Source of the DNA: UBA5614 sp034678545
GTDB lineage: Bacteria > Cloacimonadota > Cloacimonadia > Cloacimonadales > Cloacimonadaceae
DNA length: 64,000 bases
Assembly: GCA_034678545.1 (NCBI GenBank)
Contig: JAXDBS010000032.1
Coordinates: forward strand, 1 to 64,000
Reading direction: 5' to 3'
This document shows, one piece after another, positions 27,095 to 35,419 of the stretch. The number at the start of each line of letters is the position of its first letter. The first letter of the stretch is position 1. A program made the position numbers and the translations under genes. The notes under the pieces are model-generated. The model searched no databases and was not told the origin of the DNA. It saw nothing but the letters and a program-made list of their open reading frames with translations.

Positions 27095-27328
27095 TCCCTT
27101 GCTCCAATGCCGATTCTAAACAGGGCAGGCTGATGTCAACCGAAATCCGTGTCAACCATGCCAGATATTCATAATGTAATAAAACTTGCAGATTGGAACG
27201 CATTATGCTGCATATTTTTTCCAGTGAGCCATTTCCCGTAATTATGTGTGTGAAATGTCCCTGCCAAGCCTCAGACGAGGAATCTGACCTGACGGGATAT
27301 CAGAATAGATATTAACCTGGAGGAAAAG

Positions 27329-30300
27329 ATGAAACGATTTGCCTTTGTATTTGTCCTTTGCTCTTTTCTGCTGACTTTATCCGCTGCCACGGTCTGGCAG
27401 AACCCTGCTCCGGTGAGGGTGGGACACAATGTTGCCTGGAACCGCTGCGGAATCCCTTCCAGTGACAATGGAATGGTCTATGCCTGGACGGACAGCCATC
27501 GCGGCGGACGTGACGTCTATGCCCAAAAGATCAATGCCCAGGGCTTGCCGGTCTGGACTGTGCCTGTCCTGCTGGACAACGGTGCCAAAGCCCAGTTCAA
27601 TCCTGTTATTACAAGAACCAGCGACAACTGTTACATTATTGTTTATGTTGAATACCAGAATGAAGACACAGGCATCCTCAAAGCCCAGAAGCTTGACAAT
27701 GGCGGAACCTTGCTCTGGACTGCCGGATTGGTCGGCAGGATTGTCTGCAATTACGACCAGCGTTACTACTATTATGATGTGATTGCCGATAATGCCGGCG
27801 GAGCTTATGTTGCCTGGATCGACACCCGCAGCAGAGCTGAAGATGTTTACGGGCAAAGGCTCAGTGAAGAAGGGGGGCGACTTTGGAATGATGCCGGAGT
27901 GCCCCTTGCCCAGACCCTCAGTCTTAACAACGGCTTCAGCCTTGCTGCGGACAACAACGGCGGTTTTTATATAGCCTCCGGAGTTGCCTATTCCAATCTT
28001 TCCTGGACCAGCATCAGCCGTGTCATACCTTCCGGACTGGTGGCTTGGACCCGCAATATCCAGACCGGAATTGCCATTCCTGATGCTGTTCCCCAAGTAG
28101 TTACAGCCGCTGATAATTCAGCTTTCCTGGTTTGGCCCGATTTTGGCAATGACTATCATGCCATCCTGCTGGCGCAGCGCGTAACTCCGGATGGCAACTT
28201 TATCTGGAATACGCCTGCTCTAATTGTCAGCAGTGTTCAGTTTCCTTATACATACGCCCCTTTCCGCAACCAGAGGATGGTTGCCACTCCGGACAGCGCT
28301 TTTATCATTGTCTGGGAAGACTATTACATCAATCCCGATTGGGCGGATCTCTATGCCCAGAAGCTGGACTTAAACGGAAACAGGCTCTGGGCGGTAAACG
28401 GAGTGCCTTATGCCGTGGGAGACAATCACCAGTATGAAACCAGGCTTGTTTCCGACCTGGCAGGAGGCTGCTATGTCGCCTGGCAGGATATGTCCGGAGT
28501 TAATACTTACACTCACACAGTCCTGGCACAGCATCTGCTCAGTGACGGTTCGTCAGGCTGGCAGGCAAACGGTATGCCCCTCAGTACAGCAACCGGTGAC
28601 CAACGCGAACCTCTGGTCAGGTTCAGCAACGGTTTTGTCTATATCAGCTGGATGTCTGATTTTGTGGAAACTCCCGGCATTACTTACCAGATGCTTACAC
28701 CGGGCGGAACTCAGCTTCTGGAAGCGGGCGGACGCAGCCTCATCCAAGGTATCAGCGGCAGTGTGCTGCAGCAATCCGTCAAGCTTTTCAGCCGGCCGGG
28801 AGGCTCAATCCTGACCTGGGTGGACGATCGCCACACTTATAATGACAGACGCCTCTATTTCCAATTCCTCGATGCAGGCGGCACACCTCTGCTGGAGCCG
28901 AACGGCAGAGCTGTTTCCAGCGGCAGTATAAGTGATTACTATGAATACAGCGTTGCCTTCGATCCGGCAGGTCAGTTTTGCCTGGTTTGGCCTGAGGAAA
29001 ACAGGGTCAAAGCGCAGCTCATAGATGCAAGCGGTAACCGGCTTTGGGGTGATACGGGTACGTATCTGACCCAGACCAACTTTGACCTGCAGACCAAACC
29101 ACTGGTTTCCTGGTGGGACGGGGCATTTTACTTCGCCTGGGCGCAAATGGTTACCCAGCAATCCGGCATTCAGGTTTATAATCCTATGCATGTGTTTGGG
29201 CAAAAACTCGTCAATGGTGTAAAGCAATGGGGTGAGGACGGCATCCTGATCTCCCAGCCGGTGGACAATGACGATATCTTTGATGCTTACCCCGAACAGC
29301 TTACGGGACGCTACTACACCTGGACACGTACCTCCTGGGAACCCGATATTTTTGGCTGCATGCAAGTCTATACCAAGCTGTTGGATGCTTCCGGTAACGC
29401 GGCTCCCGGCTGGTCGGCTTTCGGTCTGTCTGTTTCTACTTATCAGGATTGGGGTTGTATTCAGAGACAACCTTCTACCCAGATTACTTCTGCCGGCTTG
29501 TTTGTCTGCTGGCAGGATATGAGAACTGATTATCTGTTAAAGCTGTACGGACAATTGCTTTCCCCGCAGGGAGAGCGGCTTTGGAACCCATTGGGAGTGG
29601 AACTTTCTACTTCCCAGATGGAAGTGACCGAGTATTTCCTGTTGCCCGGGGACGATATCATCCTTGCCTGGACCGGGAATCAGGCTGATAACTCAGTTAT
29701 TCTTACCCAGAAGTTTTCTCTGTCCGGCATGCCGCTGTGGGGAACCAATCCGGTTCTGATCTCTCCTTCCGCCAACAGCTTTTACAATTCCAAACCGGTG
29801 CTGGCGCGTTTCGCCAACGGCGCTTTGGTGGCGGCATGGGACAGGACTGCCCAGCCAGGCTTTACCAATGCGGGGTATTCCGATCTTGCTTATCGTTATC
29901 TGACTCCGGACGGAGTTCCCCAGGGTCCGCTCTGGGGTTACAATCTGGCTAATCAGCCGGATATGGAAACCACTCCGGTCCTTTGCGCCAGCGGTTCTGA
30001 CGCTTATGTCGCCTGGGTTGATTCGGACCGTTATTGCGTCAATCCGGGCAGGGACGGTATAACCGCTGTAGCTTACAATCTCTTTGCCCAGAAGCTCACC
30101 AATGAAGTCGTCGCCAATGAAGATGAAGTTGTTCCCTCACCTCTGCTGACCCTGGAGCAGAACACTCCCAATCCCTTCAGCGCCGCCACCACCATCCGTT
30201 ATAACCTGCCTGCCAAAGGCAACGCCACTCTGGAAGTATATAATATCAAGGGACAGAAGGTCAGAACCCTGCTCAACGCCGAGCAGGACAAAGGCAATGG

Positions 30301-30418
30301 CAGCGTGGTCTGGGAAGGTAAGGACGACTCCGGCAAAACCTGCGCCAATGGCGTCTATTACTATCGTCTGACCTCAGCCAGCGCTTCCGGCACCCGTAAA
30401 CTGGTCCTGATCAAATAA
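27329..30418 (+). CDS. Large secreted beta-propeller-like protein with C-terminal sorting domain
   Basis: The 1029-residue protein has a signal peptide (MKRFAFVFVLCSFLLTLSAA). Many repeats of about 50-60 residues follow, recognisable by YAQKL or AQRV plus DGNxxWN: DVYAQKINAQGLPVWTVP, LAQRVTPDGNFIWNTP, DLYAQKLDLNGNRLWAVNG. Each is followed by a strand with WxD (VAWIDTRS, IVWEDYY, CVAWQD-like). This suggests one or two large beta-propellers. The C-terminus (about 945-1029) is a FlgD/Ig-like sorting domain with NTPNPFSAATTIRYNL, VYNIKGQKVRTLL and NGVYYYRLTS, as in type IX-secreted proteins. CTGGAGG precedes the ATG, and a strong terminator follows. Confidence 0.85.
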   Translation: MKRFAFVFVLCSFLLTLSAATVWQNPAPVRVGHNVAWNRCGIPSSDNGMVYAWTDSHRGGRDVYAQKINAQGLPVWTVPVLLDNGAKAQFNPVITRTSDNCYIIVYVEYQNEDTGILKAQKLDNGGTLLWTAGLVGRIVCNYDQRYYYYDVIADNAGGAYVAWIDTRSRAEDVYGQRLSEEGGRLWNDAGVPLAQTLSLNNGFSLAADNNGGFYIASGVAYSNLSWTSISRVIPSGLVAWTRNIQTGIAIPDAVPQVVTAADNSAFLVWPDFGNDYHAILLAQRVTPDGNFIWNTPALIVSSVQFPYTYAPFRNQRMVATPDSAFIIVWEDYYINPDWADLYAQKLDLNGNRLWAVNGVPYAVGDNHQYETRLVSDLAGGCYVAWQDMSGVNTYTHTVLAQHLLSDGSSGWQANGMPLSTATGDQREPLVRFSNGFVYISWMSDFVETPGITYQMLTPGGTQLLEAGGRSLIQGISGSVLQQSVKLFSRPGGSILTWVDDRHTYNDRRLYFQFLDAGGTPLLEPNGRAVSSGSISDYYEYSVAFDPAGQFCLVWPEENRVKAQLIDASGNRLWGDTGTYLTQTNFDLQTKPLVSWWDGAFYFAWAQMVTQQSGIQVYNPMHVFGQKLVNGVKQWGEDGILISQPVDNDDIFDAYPEQLTGRYYTWTRTSWEPDIFGCMQVYTKLLDASGNAAPGWSAFGLSVSTYQDWGCIQRQPSTQITSAGLFVCWQDMRTDYLLKLYGQLLSPQGERLWNPLGVELSTSQMEVTEYFLLPGDDIILAWTGNQADNSVILTQKFSLSGMPLWGTNPVLISPSANSFYNSKPVLARFANGALVAAWDRTAQPGFTNAGYSDLAYRYLTPDGVPQGPLWGYNLANQPDMETTPVLCASGSDAYVAWVDSDRYCVNPGRDGITAVAYNLFAQKLTNEVVANEDEVVPSPLLTLEQNTPNPFSAATTIRYNLPAKGNATLEVYNIKGQKVRTLLNAEQDKGNGSVVWEGKDDSGKTCANGVYYYRLTSASASGTRKLVLIK

Positions 30419-30448
30419 CCCCTTTTCCATACCCCATCTCTCATTCTT

Positions 30449-30482
30449 GGGAGCAGGTTTATTGCCTGCTCCCTTGCTTTTC
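30449..30482. terminator. Rho-independent terminator between convergent genes
   Basis: A 9-bp perfect stem GGGAGCAGG/CCTGCTCCC (30449-30457 and 30465-30473) with a 7-nt loop is followed by TTGCTTTTCT. It lies 31 bp after the stop of the large secreted protein and 50 bp from the end of the opposing gene. The T-tract favours the plus strand; action on both strands is possible. Confidence 0.8.
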
Positions 30483-30531
30483 TATTTATGTATCGAAAGC
30501 GAAAAGAAAACAAGTCACTTGTAGTGCTATA

Positions 30532-31998
30532 TCATTTTATCTTGAGCACTTTTTGTACTGCAGAAAACCGTCCATCTGTTGCTCTGATCAGGAATATGCC
30601 CGGGCTGATAGACTTACCGGCGTTGTCAGTGCTGTCCCAGATTAGTTCATTGTTCCTGTAATTCTGCCAGTTACGGACCAGCTCTCCTTTGATGTTGTAA
30701 ATTCCTATGTTCAGAGGAGCACCATCCTTTTGTTTGATCGAGACATTTACTTGGTGGTCAAAGGGATTGGGGGCAGGCTTCAGTCTGATGTTGTTGGGCA
30801 GGGGAAGTTCTTCATCCACGATCGGTACATTTTGCGTTCCGTCTGCCAGAACTTTTGCCACTAGAAAGCGGTCTGATATTCTCAGGCACAGGTAAAAGCT
30901 GCCGGTAGGCGACACATCGATCAGGTTTGTTGCTGCATAATTAGGCAGATAAACCCCTGTCCAGGTGTGAGACCACAACTGATTGCCGCTCCAGTCATGT
31001 TTGGAAAGTTTTAAACCTTCTGTGGTTCTATAAACCAGTAAAAAACCTGAATCATCTCCGGTTGCAGTTAAAAAGTAATCACCACTTGTAATGAGTGCAT
31101 CAATCAGTGTTAACAAATGAACCGGTCCGGAAATGCTTAACTTGGAGACCTTAACAATATTATTATCCAGATAAGAGATCAGGGAAGCGTTGTTATATCT
31201 GCTCGAAAAGAACTTTTCGCGTCCATAGTCAAATTCGTATGAACTGACTTGTGACAGATTGTTGATATCATATATGTATATCTTTTGTATGTAAACATCA
31301 TCGACCAACACACATACAGCAAAGTGAGTGGAGTCGATCAGTTCAACTTTCAGGTCAATTATACTGGCCCAGGGCTCAGTCAGGTAAAGGCTGTCCGGTA
31401 CAACAACGTTCCAGGCAGGATGTGCCTGCCCATCCAGATAGTAAACACTCGTCCCATAATTTTGATCGGTATCTCGAAACCAAAACAGACAATGCTGTCT
31501 GTCATTCTGGCTGATTCCATATCCCATATAGTAATTATACTGAATATCAAGTGTATCGGAATATGTAATCTGCCCCGTGGCATTAATCAATCTCCACCTG
31601 AAGTGCCAGTGAGGGTAACCGGAAGAACTGGGGCTTATAGCCGGAATGGCAATTGACTGGTCAAACAGGGCAGACCTTATGTATTCATTATATTCAAAAG
31701 CATTTGGAGTTACCTGGATTGCTGTATTGTCAGGACCTCCCTTATGAAGATAATAACTGATTTCCCTGTCATTTTTCCTGCCGCCAAAATCAAAGATGTG
31801 TTTCCTGATAAATAAGCATAGGTTGGACTCTGTGACTTTGACATCTACGGCATTATCTTCAGTGGAAATTCCGCTCGGGCCCATATAAAAAGGCGGACCG
31901 TATATGGCAAAGGGAGTTTCCTGTGGGTAGATTGGCATAATCACGCATGCCAGCGCTATTACCAATCCGGCTAAGGCAACATCTGATCTGGCGGTCAT
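30532..31998 (-). CDS. Secreted protein with C-terminal sorting domain
   Basis: The 488-residue protein has no recognised enzymatic family. The N-terminus has a membrane/signal segment (VALAGLVIALACVIMPIYP). The middle is beta-rich and resembles a propeller, with aromatic and WSHTWTG-like strands. The C-terminal about 85 residues are an Ig-like FlgD/type IX sorting domain: IRLKPAPNPFDHQVNVSIKQ, IGIYNIKGELVRNW, and SPGIFLIRATDGRFSAVQKVL. Its codon and base use is more AT-rich than the flanking housekeeping genes. It converges on the gene at 27.3-30.4 kb, with which it shares the sorting domain but not the repeats. Confidence 0.8.
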   Translation of the reverse strand: MTARSDVALAGLVIALACVIMPIYPQETPFAIYGPPFYMGPSGISTEDNAVDVKVTESNLCLFIRKHIFDFGGRKNDREISYYLHKGGPDNTAIQVTPNAFEYNEYIRSALFDQSIAIPAISPSSSGYPHWHFRWRLINATGQITYSDTLDIQYNYYMGYGISQNDRQHCLFWFRDTDQNYGTSVYYLDGQAHPAWNVVVPDSLYLTEPWASIIDLKVELIDSTHFAVCVLVDDVYIQKIYIYDINNLSQVSSYEFDYGREKFFSSRYNNASLISYLDNNIVKVSKLSISGPVHLLTLIDALITSGDYFLTATGDDSGFLLVYRTTEGLKLSKHDWSGNQLWSHTWTGVYLPNYAATNLIDVSPTGSFYLCLRISDRFLVAKVLADGTQNVPIVDEELPLPNNIRLKPAPNPFDHQVNVSIKQKDGAPLNIGIYNIKGELVRNWQNYRNNELIWDSTDNAGKSISPGIFLIRATDGRFSAVQKVLKIK

Positions 31999-32434
31999 AA
32001 TACCTCCCTACAGAGCTGTGTGACACTAACAGTCTTGTTATTTCAGAGGAACTATCTAACCTGTTTATGCTTTTCCTTTTCATACAATCCTGTCAATATA
32101 AAAATACCGTTGCCTGATTCGCCGCGACAATCCCTTATCCTCCTTTTTCCCATCCTTCCTCCTTAATAGCATCAGTATAGTTACAGTATATCATTTGTAT
32201 ATCAAATGTATAGTAAAAGTATTTTGACATACTTTTGATATACTTTAATTATACTATTGTTCTGCTTTTGTTCTGCTTCGGCATATAGGCATGAAACAGG
32301 AAGGGAGAAAACGGGAAAAGGCAGAGGGGCGCGGATAATTTATTGACAAGAGGAGTGATGCAGAAAAGCTGTGCAGTGGAGTTTTTAGTTCAGAGGGCGG
32401 GCGGATAAACCTGAATAACAGGGGCGAGGTGAAC
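31999..32434. other. 436-bp divergent intergenic gap
   Basis: The gap separates a minus-strand secreted protein gene from the plus-strand MutL-like gene. It is AT-rich in the middle and holds the eight-unit inverted 11-bp array at 32175-32254. Promoters for both genes should lie here. No convincing -35/-10 pair was identified, although TTGACA-like text occurs at 32343. Confidence 0.6.
32175..32254. repeat. Inverted array of eight 11-bp units (32.2 kb copy)
   Basis: GTATA (last unit GTATT) begins at 32175, 32186, 32197, 32208 and 32219, exactly 11 bp apart. On the minus strand, GTATA/GTATG begins at 32254, 32243 and 32232, again 11 bp apart. The two arrays face each other around a centre with an 8-bp perfect stem AAAAGTAT/ATACTTTT. 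Units include GTATATCATTT, GTATATCAAAT and, on the minus strand, GTATATCAAAA. This is the clearest and longest example of the group. Confidence 0.9.
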
Positions 32435-35332
32435 ATGGATAAGACGATGCTGATCACCGATATCGGTAGCACCACCACCAAAGCAATTCTGATCGCTTGT
32501 GAGAACGGGGTCTGGCAGCTCAAGGGGCTGGCCAACGCCCCCACCACAGTGGAAAAACCGCAGGAAGACGTCATGGTCGGCGTGCTCAACGCAGTACGCA
32601 GACTGCAGACAGAGACAGGCGTTTCCTTGTTGCAGGGCAGTCTTGCAGGCGGCTCCGAACTGATAGATCCCAAGCTGCCCTGGCTGTCCACTTCCAGTGC
32701 GGGCGGGGGTCTGCAGATCCTGGTCATAGGCCTGGTGAAGGAGGAATCGGCCGCCAGCGCAAGCCGGGCCGCCTACGGGGTGGGCGGCGTCCTGCTCGAC
32801 ACCATTGCCATAGACGACGGCAGGACCGTGATCCAGCAGATGCACGCCATCGAGGAAAAGCAGCCCGACATAATATTGATGAGCGGCGGCTATGAAGGCG
32901 GGGCTTACGCTTCCGTGCTGAGGCAGGCGGAGATCCTCTCCTACTGCGAGATCAGGCCCAAGTACGCGCTCAAGGACAAGATCCCGCTCATCTTTGCGGG
33001 CAACGCGGACGCTGCCCCGGCCGTAAAGAACATCCTGCAGGAAAGCTTCGAGGTGCATGTCCTGCAAAACATCCGGCCCCGGGAGGAAGTGGAGCGTGTG
33101 GAGCACGTCACGGAACTGGTGCACGAGCTTTTCCTGAACAAGGTGATGCAGCAGGCCCCGGGCTACCGGGCGGTCAGCGGCGCCGTGGCGGACTCTGTCA
33201 TCCCCACGCCGCTGGGCGTGATGACAGCTTTGAAAATATTCGCGGAAGCGGAAAGCAAAAACATCCTCGCCGTGGACATCGGCGGCGCCACCACGGACGT
33301 CTATTCCAACGTGTTCGGCAAATTTTACCGCACGGTCAGCGCCAATTTCGGCATGAGCTACAACCTCTGCAACGTGTTTGCCAAGGCGGACCGGGCCCAG
33401 CTCGGCCAGTGGCTGCACCCCTCCCTGAAAGAGGCGGACCTGCGCAACTACATCGGCAACAAGATGCTCTATCCCACGACGGTCCCGGCCACGGACACGG
33501 CTCTGCACATCGAGCAGGCCCTGGCCCGCATCGCCCTGCAGCTCTCACTGCAGCAGCACCTGCAGATGAATTTCTCCATTTCCCGGATCGGGCATTTCCT
33601 CAGGCTCAAGAACGACGAGTTGGACCCCTTCCACGAACAGTTCTACCGCGAAAAGCTGAACGAGCGGGCTGAATTCCGCCTGCAGGATTTTGGCCTGATC
33701 ATCGGCGCCGGCGGTGTGGTGAGCCACGCCCCCGATCCCAGACAGGCGGCGCTCATGCTGACGGACGGCCTGCAGCCGCGGGGCCTGACAGAGCTCTGGC
33801 GCGACCGGCATTTCATCTCGCCGCACCTGGGTAAGCTGAGCCAGGTGGACCGGGAAGCCGCCTTGGCCCTGCTCAAGAGCGAATGCCTGGAGCCGCTCTG
33901 CCTGTGCGTCAGGCCGCTTCCCCACAGGCTGAGGGCCGGCAAACCCGCTCTGCGCCTGGAGTTGGCCTCTGAGCAGGAGAACAGGGTCATCGAGGTTGAT
34001 GGCAACCAGCTGCTTTGGATCGCGAACGACAAACCATTGCTGGTAAAGGCGAAAGCGCACGGCTCCATCCAGCTCGCCCAGGACCGGAAGGAACTGGAAA
34101 TCCGGACCAGCCTGCCGATCATGGTGGATACGCGGATCGCGGGCCAGTTTTCCTTTGCGGACATGAACGCCGCGCTGCAGCTTTATAACAACATTGGAAG
34201 CGAAGAAGCGGACGCCCCGCTGATGCCAACCTCAGTGTCAATTATGCCAATGACATCGGGCCGGGAGAGGCGGACCTTCGCCTTGCCCTACGCCGGGAAG
34301 ATCCATGTCAGCGAAGGGGAGGCCGTGAAGCCGGACACGCTGCTGGGCGAAAACCTCTACGACCCGCCCCGCATCTTTGTCCTGCAGGTCTTCCGGGGGC
34401 GCGAGGATAGATTTGACCAGGACACCTTCCGCAAGTGTCTGCAGGTTAAGGCGGGCGACGAGATCCAGAGCGGCCAGCTAATCTACAAGCAGGAATCCTC
34501 CTTCCTGGAAAGCCTGCTCCACTCCTCCGCCTCCAACTTCCACTCGCCGGTGCGGGGCAGGTTGGAGAAGATCGACTGGCAAAACGGCACGCTGCTCCTG
34601 CGCGAGATCCAGGACTACAACTTCGAGCCGCAGGTGGTCAGGGTGGCGGAAAAACTGGGCGTGAAGCCCTCTTCCTTCAAGGGCTACCTGAAAAAAAGCA
34701 AGGGGGACTTTGTCACCAGGGGCGAATTGCTGGCCGTTAAGGACTGGAAGAAATTCGACCAGGTCGTTCGCGTCCCCACCACAGGCAACATCACTGAAGT
34801 GGACGGGAAAAAGGGCACGGTCACCATCCAGTACCTGCGCAGGAACCTGAAGCTTTCCTCCCGCCTGGACGCCCGGGTCGTCAGCATTGCCAAAAACCGC
34901 TTTCTGGAACTGGAATACGAAGGCACCTCCCTGACAGGCTGCATCGGATTCGGCAAAACCGCGGACGGCACCCTGGCCTGGATGGACAGCTTTACGGAAG
35001 CAAGCCTGACAGCAGGCAGCCTGGCCGCCTTCCCCTTCGCCCTGAACAGTGAGCAGTTGCAGATCGCAATGCGCAACAAGCTGGCCGGGGTCATCGTTCC
35101 CTCTCTGCAGGAAGAGGATGTCGTGCGGCTGCTGGATTACGAGCTGGGGGTGGGCATCACGGGGGACGAGGAACTGCCCTTCAGCCTTATCCTGATGCAC
35201 GGGTTCGGCAGCCTGAACCTGGCGCCGGAAACGGCCTGGGCCCTGCAGCAGAACAGCGGCCGGCACGCGGTGCTGTTCCCCCGCACCCAGATCCGGGCAG
35301 GTGTGGTCAGGCCCAGCCTGGTGATCCAGTAA
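32435..35332 (+). CDS. MutL-like ASKHA ATPase (glutamate mutase accessory-type), extended form
   Basis: The N-terminal about 450 residues match the MutL family found with adenosylcobalamin-dependent glutamate mutase and ornithine aminomutase. An actin-like ATPase phosphate motif TDIGSTTTKAILI lies at about 8-20, the second motif NILAVDIGGATTDVYSNVF at about 275-293, and VGGVLLDTIAIDDGRTVIQQM between them. The role is probably repair or activation of a B12 enzyme. The protein is 965 residues, about twice the usual length. The C-terminal half has segments resembling biotinyl/lipoyl-like barrel-sandwich domains: LPYAGKIHVSEGEAVKPDTLLGE, FHSPVRGRLEKIDWQNGTLL and VPTTGNITEVDGKKGTVTI. ATG at 32435 was chosen; a GTG lies 6 bp earlier. 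No mutase gene is nearby. Confidence 0.85.
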   Translation: MDKTMLITDIGSTTTKAILIACENGVWQLKGLANAPTTVEKPQEDVMVGVLNAVRRLQTETGVSLLQGSLAGGSELIDPKLPWLSTSSAGGGLQILVIGLVKEESAASASRAAYGVGGVLLDTIAIDDGRTVIQQMHAIEEKQPDIILMSGGYEGGAYASVLRQAEILSYCEIRPKYALKDKIPLIFAGNADAAPAVKNILQESFEVHVLQNIRPREEVERVEHVTELVHELFLNKVMQQAPGYRAVSGAVADSVIPTPLGVMTALKIFAEAESKNILAVDIGGATTDVYSNVFGKFYRTVSANFGMSYNLCNVFAKADRAQLGQWLHPSLKEADLRNYIGNKMLYPTTVPATDTALHIEQALARIALQLSLQQHLQMNFSISRIGHFLRLKNDELDPFHEQFYREKLNERAEFRLQDFGLIIGAGGVVSHAPDPRQAALMLTDGLQPRGLTELWRDRHFISPHLGKLSQVDREAALALLKSECLEPLCLCVRPLPHRLRAGKPALRLELASEQENRVIEVDGNQLLWIANDKPLLVKAKAHGSIQLAQDRKELEIRTSLPIMVDTRIAGQFSFADMNAALQLYNNIGSEEADAPLMPTSVSIMPMTSGRERRTFALPYAGKIHVSEGEAVKPDTLLGENLYDPPRIFVLQVFRGREDRFDQDTFRKCLQVKAGDEIQSGQLIYKQESSFLESLLHSSASNFHSPVRGRLEKIDWQNGTLLLREIQDYNFEPQVVRVAEKLGVKPSSFKGYLKKSKGDFVTRGELLAVKDWKKFDQVVRVPTTGNITEVDGKKGTVTIQYLRRNLKLSSRLDARVVSIAKNRFLELEYEGTSLTGCIGFGKTADGTLAWMDSFTEASLTAGSLAAFPFALNSEQLQIAMRNKLAGVIVPSLQEEDVVRLLDYELGVGITGDEELPFSLILMHGFGSLNLAPETAWALQQNSGRHAVLFPRTQIRAGVVRPSLVIQ

Positions 35333-35419
35333 GCGCATATTATATCATTGATGTGTCAGGAATGTTAAAGGGACTGTATCTACCGGCGTCAAGCCGCCCC
35401 ATCCGATCTGCGTTTCGCC

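Noticed and set aside
14241..27230. Recurrent TTTTTCCAGTGA-like text at 13.99, 14.24 and 27.22 kb
   Set aside because: Only about 10 bp is shared and the flanks differ, so it cannot be distinguished from chance.
27095..27328. Cobalamin riboswitch upstream of the TonB receptor/ABC ATPase pair
   Set aside because: The text GGCTCACTGG on the minus strand loosely recalls the B12 box, but the conserved core elements in order (AAxxGGGAA, GGTxxAAxTCC, the full B12 box GCCACTG) are absent.
32175..32254. CRISPR array
   Set aside because: The repeated units are 11 bp, half are inverted, there are no spacers and no cas genes are in the window.
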